A stretch of DNA of 64,000 nucleotides from Amia ocellicauda (Eukaryota; Chordata; Actinopteri; Amiiformes; Amiidae), in assembly GCF_036373705.1 (NCBI RefSeq), contig NC_089864.1, forward strand, positions 4,851,001-4,915,000, written 5' to 3'. The number at the start of each line of letters is the position of its first letter. Position 1 is the stretch's first letter. This document shows, piece by piece, positions 11,584-20,510 of the stretch. The position numbers were made by a program, and so were the translations under genes. The notes under the pieces were generated by a model that was not told the origin of the DNA, made no database searches, and saw only the letters and a list, made by a program, of their open reading frames with translations.

Positions 11584-13003
11584 ATGGATATGAAACAGCA
11601 AGCCGCTTACTTTTCAAGTCCGGAGCAAGAAACCATAATGAGAGCGTATAATGAATACATTCACGTCTTCTCCAGAACAAGTAATACTGCAGCGGCAGGG
11701 AGAGAACGAGAGCAGGCTTGGCAAAAAATTGCTGATAGAGTGAATGCATTCGTTCTCCAATCAAATAAGTGTCTTTGAAGATAATTATTGCAATAGCCCT
11801 TAAAACGAAACAGTGTGATTTTTGGAGAATGTTAAACGAAAAACAAGTTAATGTGTTGTGAATGTAATTTAACTTGTTACTTACAATTGTTTTCTATTTT
11901 CTGTAGCATATTGAAATGGATTAATATTAGTGTCTTTCTTTCAGTTGCAACCCTGTGGGTGTCAAGCGAACTTGGCAGCAAATAAGAGTAAAGTATGAGA
12001 ACATTGTTCAAAATGGTGAGGTCATTAATGCTTTATTTGCCTTCACAGCTGCCTAAGCAACACCAGTTCAGATGTATAAGCGTTGAAATGGTCAAGCTCA
12101 ATATACTTGTATGTACATTTACTCATTAGCCAACAGGAAAAAAGTGGAGCAGAGGAGGACAGGAGGAGGGCCCTCACCACCAGCCTTTACCACTGCAGAG
12201 GAGTTGGCTCTGGATCATAATAGAGGCAGGCCAATAATGGATGGCATTGCTGGGGGTAACTCATCTGACCCCCATGACACAAGCGCCTATGTAAAGGGTA
12301 AGCTGATCACATTTATTAGCAATTGCTCATCCTCGTCTTCATATTCTTCTTCATCTTCCTGTAGTGACTGACAGAACCTTTAATCTGCTGGAGCCAGGGC
12401 CCATTGAAAGTCCTGTAAGTAATTTCTGCAGTATATGAGTTAAATGTGGAGTTGTGTAAGATGCAGATGGCAGGTGTATACTTAAAACCTTGTTGTGTTG
12501 TAGGATGAGCATGATGAGAACACAATCTCTGCATGTTCTGAGAGGCCTCTAGAGGTACTATTCTTTAACATTGAGTCTGAATTGATTTAGCCACATACTA
12601 AAACCATGTTCTCCATGTACTTTAGCAGGACATGGTCCCTCCCACCACTGCAACTTCTGCCTCTGCTGAGCCTTCCACCTCAAGAGATGTTCATAAGTCT
12701 AGCTATACAGCATTTTATGTGTATGCTTGTAGCCCATGTAATTTAAAACTGACTCAAGTAAAATAACCTTCCATGTTTATGGCCTTTAGTGAAACCTGTA
12801 AAATTATGTTTTGTATCCCCTTTCAGGTGGATGTCCAAGAGTTATATAAGCGCCATCTGGAAGTGGAAATCGAAAAATCGAAACTCCAGATGGAGCATAT
12901 CAAACTGAAGATGCGGAAGACTGAGTTGGAGATCACTTTACTGGAGCACCAGTTAAAGGTGGGAACACTGGACCTTGTTCTACAACGGTATGAAATAATG
13001 TGA
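11584..13003 (+). CDS. Harbinger-type Myb/SANT-like DNA-binding protein
   Basis: Seven exons: 11584-11768, 11945-12015, 12130-12297, 12365-12414, 12504-12554, 12626 to about 12691 or 12696, and 12827-13003. Joins 1 to 5 keep frame with GT-AG sites. The end of exon 6 is uncertain: the strong donor at 12697 breaks the frame, while a weaker GT after 12691 keeps it. The product is about 255 aa. The N-terminal half has a trihelix/Myb-like domain (QAWQKIADRVN...GVKRTWQQIRVKYENIVQ), then the ANRKK...RTGGGP and AEELALDHNRGRP boxes typical of these proteins, and the C-terminus is a coiled coil (LYKRHLEVEIEKSKLQMEH). In Harbinger elements this protein binds the element ends and takes the transposase into the nucleus. 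The intact frame contrasts with the ruined transposase, so either recent decay or host use is possible. A polyadenylation signal lies near 13058. Confidence 0.7.
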
Positions 13004-13189
13004 AAGGACATCCAGTTGATGATGCCATGTTTTTTTTATTTGGAGCAAATCAACAACAAATAAAAGTGCCTTCTTGACAGTCTCAAGTTGTCTTTGTCAC
13101 AAAGCATCATGCAGCACAGACTTATTGGGGGGGGAGAAATGAACAGAATCTTTTACATTAAGGTTACACTTGAAAATGATTGTTGGCAA

Positions 13190-13300
13190 TATCACATGCC
13201 TCTCTGGTGTGACCCTGAGGCCACGTAGACAGTGAAATGGGACTTCATCATGCCCAGTGTCATCTCCACCCTGGCTCTTGTCTTGGCATGGGGCGTTGCT
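13190..13300 (-). pseudogene. Harbinger transposase C-terminal remnant
   Basis: Two overlapping frames together carry the C-terminal transposase signature: RARVEMTLGMMK on one frame and HCLRGLRVTPER on the next. A one-base deletion near 13240 separates them. The DDE core upstream (beyond 13300 on the plus scale) is not recognisable. It lies convergent to the Myb/SANT gene and belongs to the same element. Confidence 0.6.
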
Positions 13301-13385
13301 AGGCTCAGGCCCCCCATTACTCATATCGCTTTTTTTTTTCTTGAAAGCCTGCTGCGTGCAAGAAGTGTGCAACACAATGCACTAG

Positions 13386-13650
13386 ACCAGGGGTAGTTAA
13401 TTATTTTGTGTCAGGGTCCAAATTACTTGGTCAAGGTATAGTCAAGGTCCAGACATGGGGGTCACATCTTCAAATGACCCTTTCCAACACACACACACAC
13501 ACAATTCTGTGAATTAGTAATATACCCCACTGCTTATATTTAGTACATTCATTTGACAAAGTACAAAAATAAAAAAGTTGAAATTAATGTAAATATTAGT
13601 ATTAAAACAGGTTCAGAACATTTCATTTTAATTTGTTAAATATTATTATA
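13386..13650 (+). mobile_element. Possible hAT-terminal fragment
   Basis: It starts CAGGGGTAGTTAATTATTTTGTGTCAGGGTCCA, which matches the terminal style of hAT/Charlie elements (CAGGGGT... followed by a 'ggtcca' phrase). The element is interrupted downstream by the Tc1 insertion at 13659-14874 and no opposite terminus was found. Confidence 0.4.
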
Positions 13651-13658
13651 GGCATATA

Positions 13659-14874
13659 CACTCACCCAAAGGATTATTAGGAACACCTGTTCAATTTCTC
13701 ATTAATGCAATTATCTAACCAACCAATCACATGGCAGTTGCTTCAATGCATTTAGGGGTGTGGTCCTGGTCAAGACAATCTCCTGAACTCCAAACTGAAT
13801 GTCTGAATGGGAAAGAAAGGTGATTTAAGCAATTTTGAGCGTGGCATGGTTGTTGGTGCCAGACGGGCCGGTCTGAGTATTTCACAATCTGCTCAGTTAC
13901 TGGGATTTTCACGCACAACCATTTCTAGGGTTTACAAAGAATGGTGTGAAAAGGGAAAAACATCCAGTATGCGGCAGTCCTGTGGGCGAAAATGCCTTGT
14001 TGATGCTAGAGGTCAGAGGAGAATGGGCCGACTGATTCAAGCTGATAGAAGAGCAACTTTGACTGAAATAACCACTCGTTACAACCGAGGTATGCAGCAA
14101 AGCATTTGTGAAGCCACAACACGTACAACCTTGAGGCGGATGGGCTACAACAGCAGAAGACCCCACCGGGTACCACTCATCTCCACTACAAATAGGAAAA
14201 AGAGGCTACAATTTGCACAAGCTCACCAAAATTGGACAGTTGAAGACTGGAAAAATGTTGCCTGGTCTGATGAGTCTCGATTTCTGTTGAGACATTCAGA
14301 TGGTAGAGTCAGAATTTGGCGTAAACAGAATGAGAACATGGATCCATCATGCCTTGTTACCACTGTGCAGGCTGGTGGTGGTGGTGTAATGGTGTGGGGG
14401 ATGTTTTCTTGGCACACTTTAGGCCCCTTAGTGCCAATTGGGCATCGTTTAAATGCCACGGCCTACCTGAGCATTGTTTCTGACCATGTCCATCCCTTTA
14501 TGACCACCATGTACCCATCCTCTGATGGCTACTTCCAGCAGGATAATGGACCATGTCACAAAGGTCGAATCATTTCAAATTGGTTTCTTGAACATGACAA
14601 TGAGTTCACTGTACTAAACTGGCCCCCACAATCACCAGATCTCAACCCAATAGAGCATCTTTGGGATGTGGTGGAACGGGAGCTTCGTGCCCTGGATGTG
14701 CATCCCACAAATCTCCATCAACTGCCAGATGCTATCCTATCAATATGGGCCAACATTTCTAAAGAATGCTTTCAGCACCTTGTTGAATCAATGCCACGTT
14801 AAGGCAGTTCTGAAGGCGAAAGGGGGTCAAACACAGTATTAGTATGGTGTTCCTAATAATCCTTTAGGTGAGTG
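13659..14874 (+). mobile_element. Tc1/mariner transposon, near-intact
   Basis: A 1216-bp element flanked by TA duplications (13657-13658 and 14875-14876). The terminal inverted repeats begin CACTCACC; apart from one C/T difference (position 9 of the repeat) they pair for about 29 bp (left CACTCACCCAAAGGATTATT, right CACTCACCTAAAGGATTATT after reversal, both continuing AGGAACACC). The single internal gene is a full-length uninterrupted transposase. Everything needed for an autonomous Tc1-family element seems to be present, suggesting recent insertion. Confidence 0.95.
13807..14802 (+). CDS. Tc1-family transposase, full length
   Basis: A 331-aa protein of normal length for the family (about 340). 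The N-terminal part has paired helix-turn-helix DNA-binding motifs (LSISQSAQLLGFSRTTISRV and, after a GRK linker, RADRRATLTEITTRYN-like second HTH). The catalytic DDE triad is present in canonical context: AWSDESRF (first Asp), FQQDNGPCH (second Asp) and SPDLNPIEHLWD (the Glu). A GGGGVMVWGMF glycine-rich box sits between the first two. The ATG at 13807 opens with MGKKGDLSNFERG, which matches the usual N-terminus. No frameshift or stop is visible. It catalyses cut-and-paste transposition of its own element into TA sites. Confidence 0.93.
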   Translation: MGKKGDLSNFERGMVVGARRAGLSISQSAQLLGFSRTTISRVYKEWCEKGKTSSMRQSCGRKCLVDARGQRRMGRLIQADRRATLTEITTRYNRGMQQSICEATTRTTLRRMGYNSRRPHRVPLISTTNRKKRLQFAQAHQNWTVEDWKNVAWSDESRFLLRHSDGRVRIWRKQNENMDPSCLVTTVQAGGGGVMVWGMFSWHTLGPLVPIGHRLNATAYLSIVSDHVHPFMTTMYPSSDGYFQQDNGPCHKGRIISNWFLEHDNEFTVLNWPPQSPDLNPIEHLWDVVERELRALDVHPTNLHQLPDAILSIWANISKECFQHLVESMPR

Positions 14875-14879
14875 TAAAT

Positions 14880-15960
14880 ACACATAAGACACTTTAGTGT
14901 CTTATTAGATTGAAGTCTTTAGCATTTCCCCCTCTGTCCCACTGTGCACTGCAGAAAACTAATGTTGAAAAATGGGGGCAAAGACGATTGAGTAATTCAG
15001 GTCTGGGGGTCCCGCAGAAGATGGCAATTGGAGACCTGAAATGCGCGATTTGGAGTCATTTCGAAGTCGAAACTCAGCTCAAAAACTCCATGGAATCAGG
15101 CAGATTTGGACTCAAACATATCTTTTCTTCACAACCACATCACCAGCGAACAACCTCACATCGACGACACTGCAGCAAACTGGGCGCGGCGCTGGCACTG
15201 GTGCTGGAGCTGGTGCTGCCGCTGCTCAGTCACAGATGTGTGCCAGCGGGTCAGACTGAAGCGGGTGAGGAGCCGCTGTGTGTCTGCACTGCACTGCGCT
15301 GTTTCCACCCTGATGGGACTCTCTATCTCAATGGCATCGTGAGCCGCTCCCGGATCATGTGCGCACTTCCGTACTTTGGAGGCAAGGTTGAAATATGTCC
15401 ACACGTCAAATGATCCGCAGTTTAGCTGTTTATTTATAGAAATCAGGAAAACAAACCGACTACCTGTGTTTTTGACAGTACAAAGTGGCACTCTTGGCCC
15501 AGTCCACACCGGTACCGAGCCGCCCGAACCGGCAATCTGCACGCAATCAGCTCACTGGACCCAGGCTCTACAGACATGCGCATTAATACATCACATCCTA
15601 TCGGCTGATAACCAGGAAGGGCTGCTACTGGGATCCACACAGTAACAAGCACTGAGTACAACAAACCTCCGTAACAATACATACTTAACAAATATTTATT
15701 TAAGTATCTTCAACATACTGTACATGAACAGTCTCTACATGTTTTACGACATAAAGGCACTGTATGTAAATTACACAGCCTCTGACTACAGATCTTATTT
15801 CCAGCACACACCACATTCCAGCTTTAAACACCTTACACAACCCTTCATACAGGCAGTTCATCATTTGTCCTAATGACAATATTATTTTGTTTCCCAAGTC
15901 AGACGAAATCCCATCTTGGCAGATGCCAAGACAAGAGGAGGATGTATGTACAATTATTTT
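14880..15960. other. Intergenic, no gene recognised
   Basis: A GC-rich patch at 15180-15360 gives several overlapping open frames, none with a recognisable motif or splice context. It may be part of an older DNA transposon into which the Tc1 copy jumped, but no termini support this. Confidence 0.35.
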
Positions 15961-15974
15961 ATATATATGTTTTT

Positions 15975-16519
15975 TAAGGTGTCATTAGTCATGACTTGTT
16001 TGCAACAGTATACTTTTTAAATTTTGTATTGCTATGCAGTTTTTGGTCTCAGCTTAATACTATGACCAATAGGGGGTTGGTGTTAGATGGTGTGGAAGGA
16101 AAGTTAGAAATTCTTTCCTTCATATCTATTTTACTCTGTTGTATACTTAAGAAAGATAAGGTCAAGCCAGAAGGACAGGCCAGAAGGAAGCTTGTTTTCT
16201 GTTTGTTATTTACGATGAGAATCTTGGAGACAATGTCAAACGGTATGATTTCAGTGTCTGCTCCTTAATCCTTGTATTGACCCATGGACTCTGTCCTTTA
16301 ATAATATATTCTGCTTAGCAAGCTTTTAAGATAACAAAAGTAATTACTTATTAATTGTAACCAGATCTTTGTTTTCTGTCTATAAAAAGCTCTGACTTTT
16401 AACATGAAAGCAGAGCGACTTTTGGCTCTTCTTGATTCACTGTTCCTCTCCACGCTGCGTGTATTAAAGGCTTTGCAACTAACGTTCCAACCTGATTGAA
16501 GATTGTTTTTCTTCCACAG
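15975..16519 (+). mobile_element. Possible retroviral-type LTR
   Basis: The block shows promoter and polyadenylation features in LTR order: a TATAAAAAGC box at 16381, a GGCTCTTCTTGATTCACTG leader, an ATTAAA signal at 16463-16468 and an end in CA about 50 bp later. Retrovirus-like pol sequence starts about 0.9 kb downstream on the same strand. There is no second copy and no clear primer-binding site, so the boundaries are guesses. Confidence 0.3.
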
Positions 16520-17099
16520 TGGAATGAACACTACTGCTAATTTTAATACCATGGCCCAATGTTTTAATGAAACCGTGACCTAAGCAATAATCCTACATTA
16601 CAAACCTAGTGTTTGGTAACAGTTTTCTGTTTGTTACAACTATGTTTTATTTACATTTCTTTTTCCGTTGATATAGCTGGACTTCTCAGGAGGAGAACAG
16701 TTGCCACCAATAAGGGAAAGAACCCCGACCCTTGTTAGTAAATATGAATTATTTTAAGTAGCAGAACTTGAAACAAGCTGATAATGTGCATTTCTTAATA
16801 TTGACGGTAGTGCATATTATTACACAGGGACGAAGGAGGTCAATTAATTACCCAACCTTTTTTGACTATTCAGCAAAGGAACTATTCAAAGATGAAATTG
16901 CTCAAAAGAGAATCACATAGCATCGTGTAAGTAATTTTCCATATTGAACCTGCAGTCCAGGCTTTGAAATGGCTATGCATATGTCGCTTACTACAGAGAA
17001 ACTAATGTAGTGTCCACTCCATGGGCAAATTAAAGGACGAAGGAGCAACTGGTGTAATACAAGACCAACACACCAACATTTTTTAATCAAACCAATGGT

Positions 17100-17352
17100 T
17101 ATTGTATATTGGTCTTGCTCATTAGGACTGAAGTTATAGCAGATTGTACTTTATCTTATTAGGATTGAAATTATTGTATGTTAGGTAAACCTTGATCCTT
17201 TTAGGACTTAAGCTAATGTATATTGCACTACTTTACATTAGGACTGTAGTTATGTGGAGTATTATATTTGCTGTAACATGTATATTGTGTATTAACTGTA
17301 AGTTGCCTTGGATAAGGGTGCCGGATAAATAAATAATTAATAATAATAAAAA
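17100..17352 (+). mobile_element. SINE/LINE tail, second copy
   Basis: It ends GTAAGTTGCCTTGGATAAGGGTGCCGG followed by an (AAT)n-rich tail, the same 3' end as the element at 11.1-11.3 kb. The 5' part has a run of diverged 'attaggactgaa' phrases repeated about every 60 bp. Confidence 0.5.
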
Positions 17353-17395
17353 ATATCTGATTCAATCTTTCAGATTTGGCAGGTGCTTAAGGAAA

Positions 17396-19790
17396 GTGGC
17401 TGTTAGCGCATGGTGTGGGATGTTGAAAGGCTGGTCTTATCGCACACTTATACTACACACACCTCATCAAGTCACACATATACTGACAAATATACAGACG
17501 CAACATATGATGGCACAGCGGTGTTCCGGGTATGAGACTATTTTATGCTCCACTGAAAACTTGCAAATTAAACCCTCTAATTCTCTTAACACGCCTGCTC
17601 AATGTCTACATCAGTTATTACATGGCAATATACCTGAGCCTCAAGATTCAGTAGAGGGACATGAGTGCACATAGGAGATTGCACACACCACAGATATTAG
17701 AACCGATTTAACAGAAACCCCCCTGAAAGAAGGGGTAGTGTTGTATAAAAATGGCTCCTGCTCCAAGCTTAATGATGGTGTCACACTGTGCGGTTATGCG
17801 GTGTGCACATTACAGGATACAGTGGAAGCCTACGCACTGCCTTTTAGTTATGAGCAAGCAGCAGAATTTTTTGCATTAACGAGAGCATGTCTTCACTCTG
17901 AAGGCAAGGATGTCACTATCTATACCAGGGGTGGCTAACCCTGGTCCTGGAGAGCCGCAGGGTCTGCAGGTTTTTGTTTTATCCAGAGCGTTAACTGCTT
18001 AATTGAACCAATTATGGGTTTTAATTAGGCAAAATGTCCCTGTGTTCAAGATATCCATTGATTGGTAATTAAGAGAGACCTGGAAATCCTGCAGGATTGC
18101 GGCTCTCCAGGACCAGGGTTAGCCACCCCTGATCTATACCGATAGTTGTTATGCATTTGGGGTGGTGCATGATTTTGGATGCATATGGCAGACTGGAGGG
18201 TTCACTGCAGCTGATGGAAAAGCGATTTCACATTCGAGTTTAGCGGAAGACTTGATTTCAGCATGTGATAAGTCAAAAACGCTCGCTATTGTTAAAACGA
18301 AGGGGCATAGCCTGTTAGACATGGAAGAAGCCAGGTGAAACAAGACGGCTGATGAGGCTACCAAGACGGTAGGTGGCACCTTTTCTTGATAGTAAGGGTT
18401 TTCTCTCCTCATGTTTCTTCTCCACTATTTTGCCAAGACATATTGATTTTAAACACATGCAGGAATGTGCTGGGGAACAGGAAAGGGCCTTTTGGAAGGC
18501 TGCAGGATGTGTACCTGATGACAGAGGTTTGTTGTGCAATAAAAGGGCTGGCTGGCCCTCCCAACCTGTGTCCTCCCTTTTCTAGCACACGATTTACATG
18601 GATTAACACATCGCGATAGGAGGACTATAGAAAGACAAATACAGAAGCAGTATTGCATATCGCACAGTAGGGAGGTTATTCAACAGCTGTTGCAGAGTTG
18701 TTTAACTTGTGCTCGTCATAACACACAGGGTGTAAAAAACACATCAAACGCTTGAGTATCCTTTCCTTTCATGCAGTGGCAAATTGATTTCACTCATATG
18801 GAACCCAAGGGTGCATTGAAATATCTATTGGTAATGGTTGATCCTTTCAGTAAATGGCCAGAGGATTTTGCATGTTCCAAAGAGAATGCAAATACAGTAG
18901 TGAAAATTGTGAAATCATACCCTGATATGGTATAGCTGTGACTATTGATAGCCATCAAGGGACTCCTTTTACTTCCAAAGTCACAGAGGCTCTGGTGAAA
19001 TATCTTGACATTGACTGGAAATTCCACATCCCCTATCACCCACAGTCCTCTGGGGTGGTTGAGAGGATTAATCAGACTATTAAAAAAAACTGACAAAAGC
19101 AATGACGGAAAAGCAAACAAAGGACTGGGTCACACTGCTGCACCAGTGCCCACGACGTCGGATGCCTTCGCCTTCCACAGGAGTAACCTGTTCTGGAAAT
19201 ATGCCCATGACATCGCCAGGGAGAACGACGTTAACACACCCTGCTTCGTGTGCTCCCTGATGCCTCATGGAACGGACTCTCCTTTCCTTTTGAGTACTTT
19301 GCAACCGTCTGACAACAATGTAGTAGGCTGTTTAGTTCTGGCTGGAACTGGGAAAGTTGATGATGTGTTAAGAAACCATACACTGTGTCCATATGTCATT
19401 GCTGTCAGTACTAGCAGTGCACCAGACCCTTCTATTTTTGTACAGCAGGTGTGCCTTCCGCAATGTCTATCCTGTTTCCCTGCACCTTTTCCCTTATGTT
19501 GGTTGAAACTGAATGACACCAATGGCACCTATACCACTGTTGGAAATCTTCCCCCAACCCTATGTAACCACACCTGCACCCCTCCTGTCCTCAACAGTAA
19601 CAGTTCCAGGCTTACTTGTTCCGGACAGCCCGATACCTGTAACACCACCTTCCCACTTTGGGGGACTTTTATCATTAAAGATTGGTATTGGGTCTGTGGT
19701 AACAAAGCTTACTCTCACCTGCCTACTGACTGGTTAGGATTATGTACTTTTACATGCTTAACAGATGGCTTATACATAGTTCAAGAATAA
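17396..19790 (+). mobile_element. Endogenous retrovirus pol-env remnant
   Basis: An old retroviral copy, described only by position. 17396-17673 resembles the connection domain at the end of reverse transcriptase. 17740-17925 and 18132-18370 are the two halves of an RNase H domain, split by the hAT MITE at 17926-18131. 18400-19100 carries integrase features: a Cys pair of the zinc-binding N-terminus near 18710, and core motifs near 18780-19070. 19150-19790 resembles an envelope surface subunit, with several N-glycosylation sites and many cysteines. There are multiple breaks: in-frame stops in the RNase H tail (near 18338) and in the integrase core (near 18750 and 18930), and the integrase C-terminus is missing where the env-like part begins. 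Gag, protease and most of RT are absent. The copy cannot be functional. The order and RNase H/IN type suggest a gamma/epsilon-like fish retrovirus. Confidence 0.75.
17926..18131. mobile_element. hAT-type MITE with 8-bp target duplication
   Basis: A 206-bp non-autonomous element. Its 34-bp terminal inverted repeats are perfect, starting CAGGGGTGGCTAACCCTGGT and continuing CCTGGAGAGCCGCA. It is flanked by an exact 8-bp duplication ATCTATAC (17918-17925 and 18132-18139), the target-site length of hAT transposons. The middle (about 140 bp) has no coding capacity. It landed in the RNase H region of the retroviral remnant. Confidence 0.95.
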
Positions 19791-19799
19791 CACCACAGG

Positions 19800-20105
19800 T
19801 AATTGGCCACTGAATCCAGCTAAGCACATGAAGCAACACAGGAGGGCCGCCTCTGTTGATAGGTCTGTATCTGAAATACCTGAAGAGCAGTGGCAGAGGC
19901 AGCAGCAGGAGTGGAGTGGAGTGAGGACAACCACGAGGAATCGGCGCACAGCCCACAGCCCGGCGAGGAAACCCATCTCTCTGACTAGAGCCCGGCTACT
20001 GTTCCTCCTCTCCTCCTAACCCCACTAAATACTCAGCCCTGATTAATCTTTCTCTAACCTGTCACCTTTACCCATTAACAAAAATCAGGCCCATTCCGAG
20101 TTAAC
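19800..20105. other. Spacer between retroviral remnant and IQUB 3' end
   Basis: No coding region recognised. A short basic frame (19828-20019) has no motif. The sequence may be the residue of the retroviral 3' region. Confidence 0.35.
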
Positions 20106-20113
20106 AATAAATC

Positions 20114-20119
20114 TTTATT
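20114..20119 (-). terminator. IQUB polyadenylation signal (candidate)
   Basis: TTTATT on the plus strand is AATAAA on the transcript strand, about 390 nt downstream of the IQUB stop codon at 20511. It is the first good signal there. Confidence 0.45.
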
Positions 20120-20510
20120 GTTTTAGTCTTCTGAGCGGCCGAGGAGACAAGAGCCCTTAGTGAGATTAGTGAATCACAGTGGTACAGTGTGTGTGAACTC
20201 CATTGTGCAACTCTGTGTTATCTCTGAACAAAAGGCTGTATTTATACAGTTATATATCTATATGTTACATTACAGCACCAGCAGCTTTCTTTTTTATAGG
20301 TATACAGTGTTATTTGCAATATTCCAGGTCTGTAAAACTTAAACTCTCTGCCCTATCTATACATCAAGAACCAGCAATTAATATACTGACAGAACAAGGA
20401 CTCAGAGAATCCACAGTATTACACAGAACTATTTACATCATTATTTACTTATTACTATTAATTCTGGATATTTCATTTATATTTACCGATGAACTACTGG
20501 TTGAAATCAT

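Larger units (their letters stand above)
11387..13385 (+). mobile_element. PIF/Harbinger element, transposase decayed
   Basis: The left boundary carries the fish Harbinger-type terminus GGGGGGTATTCCAGAAAG. Inside is a plus-strand Myb/SANT-like gene (11584-13003). Convergent to it, on the minus strand at about 13190-13300, are the last transposase motifs: RARVEMTLGMMK in one frame and CLRGLRVTPER in another. Convergent Myb-like and transposase genes are the standard Harbinger layout. The catalytic part of the transposase is absent and the remaining part is frameshifted. The right terminus was not identified, so the end coordinate is approximate. Confidence 0.7.
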
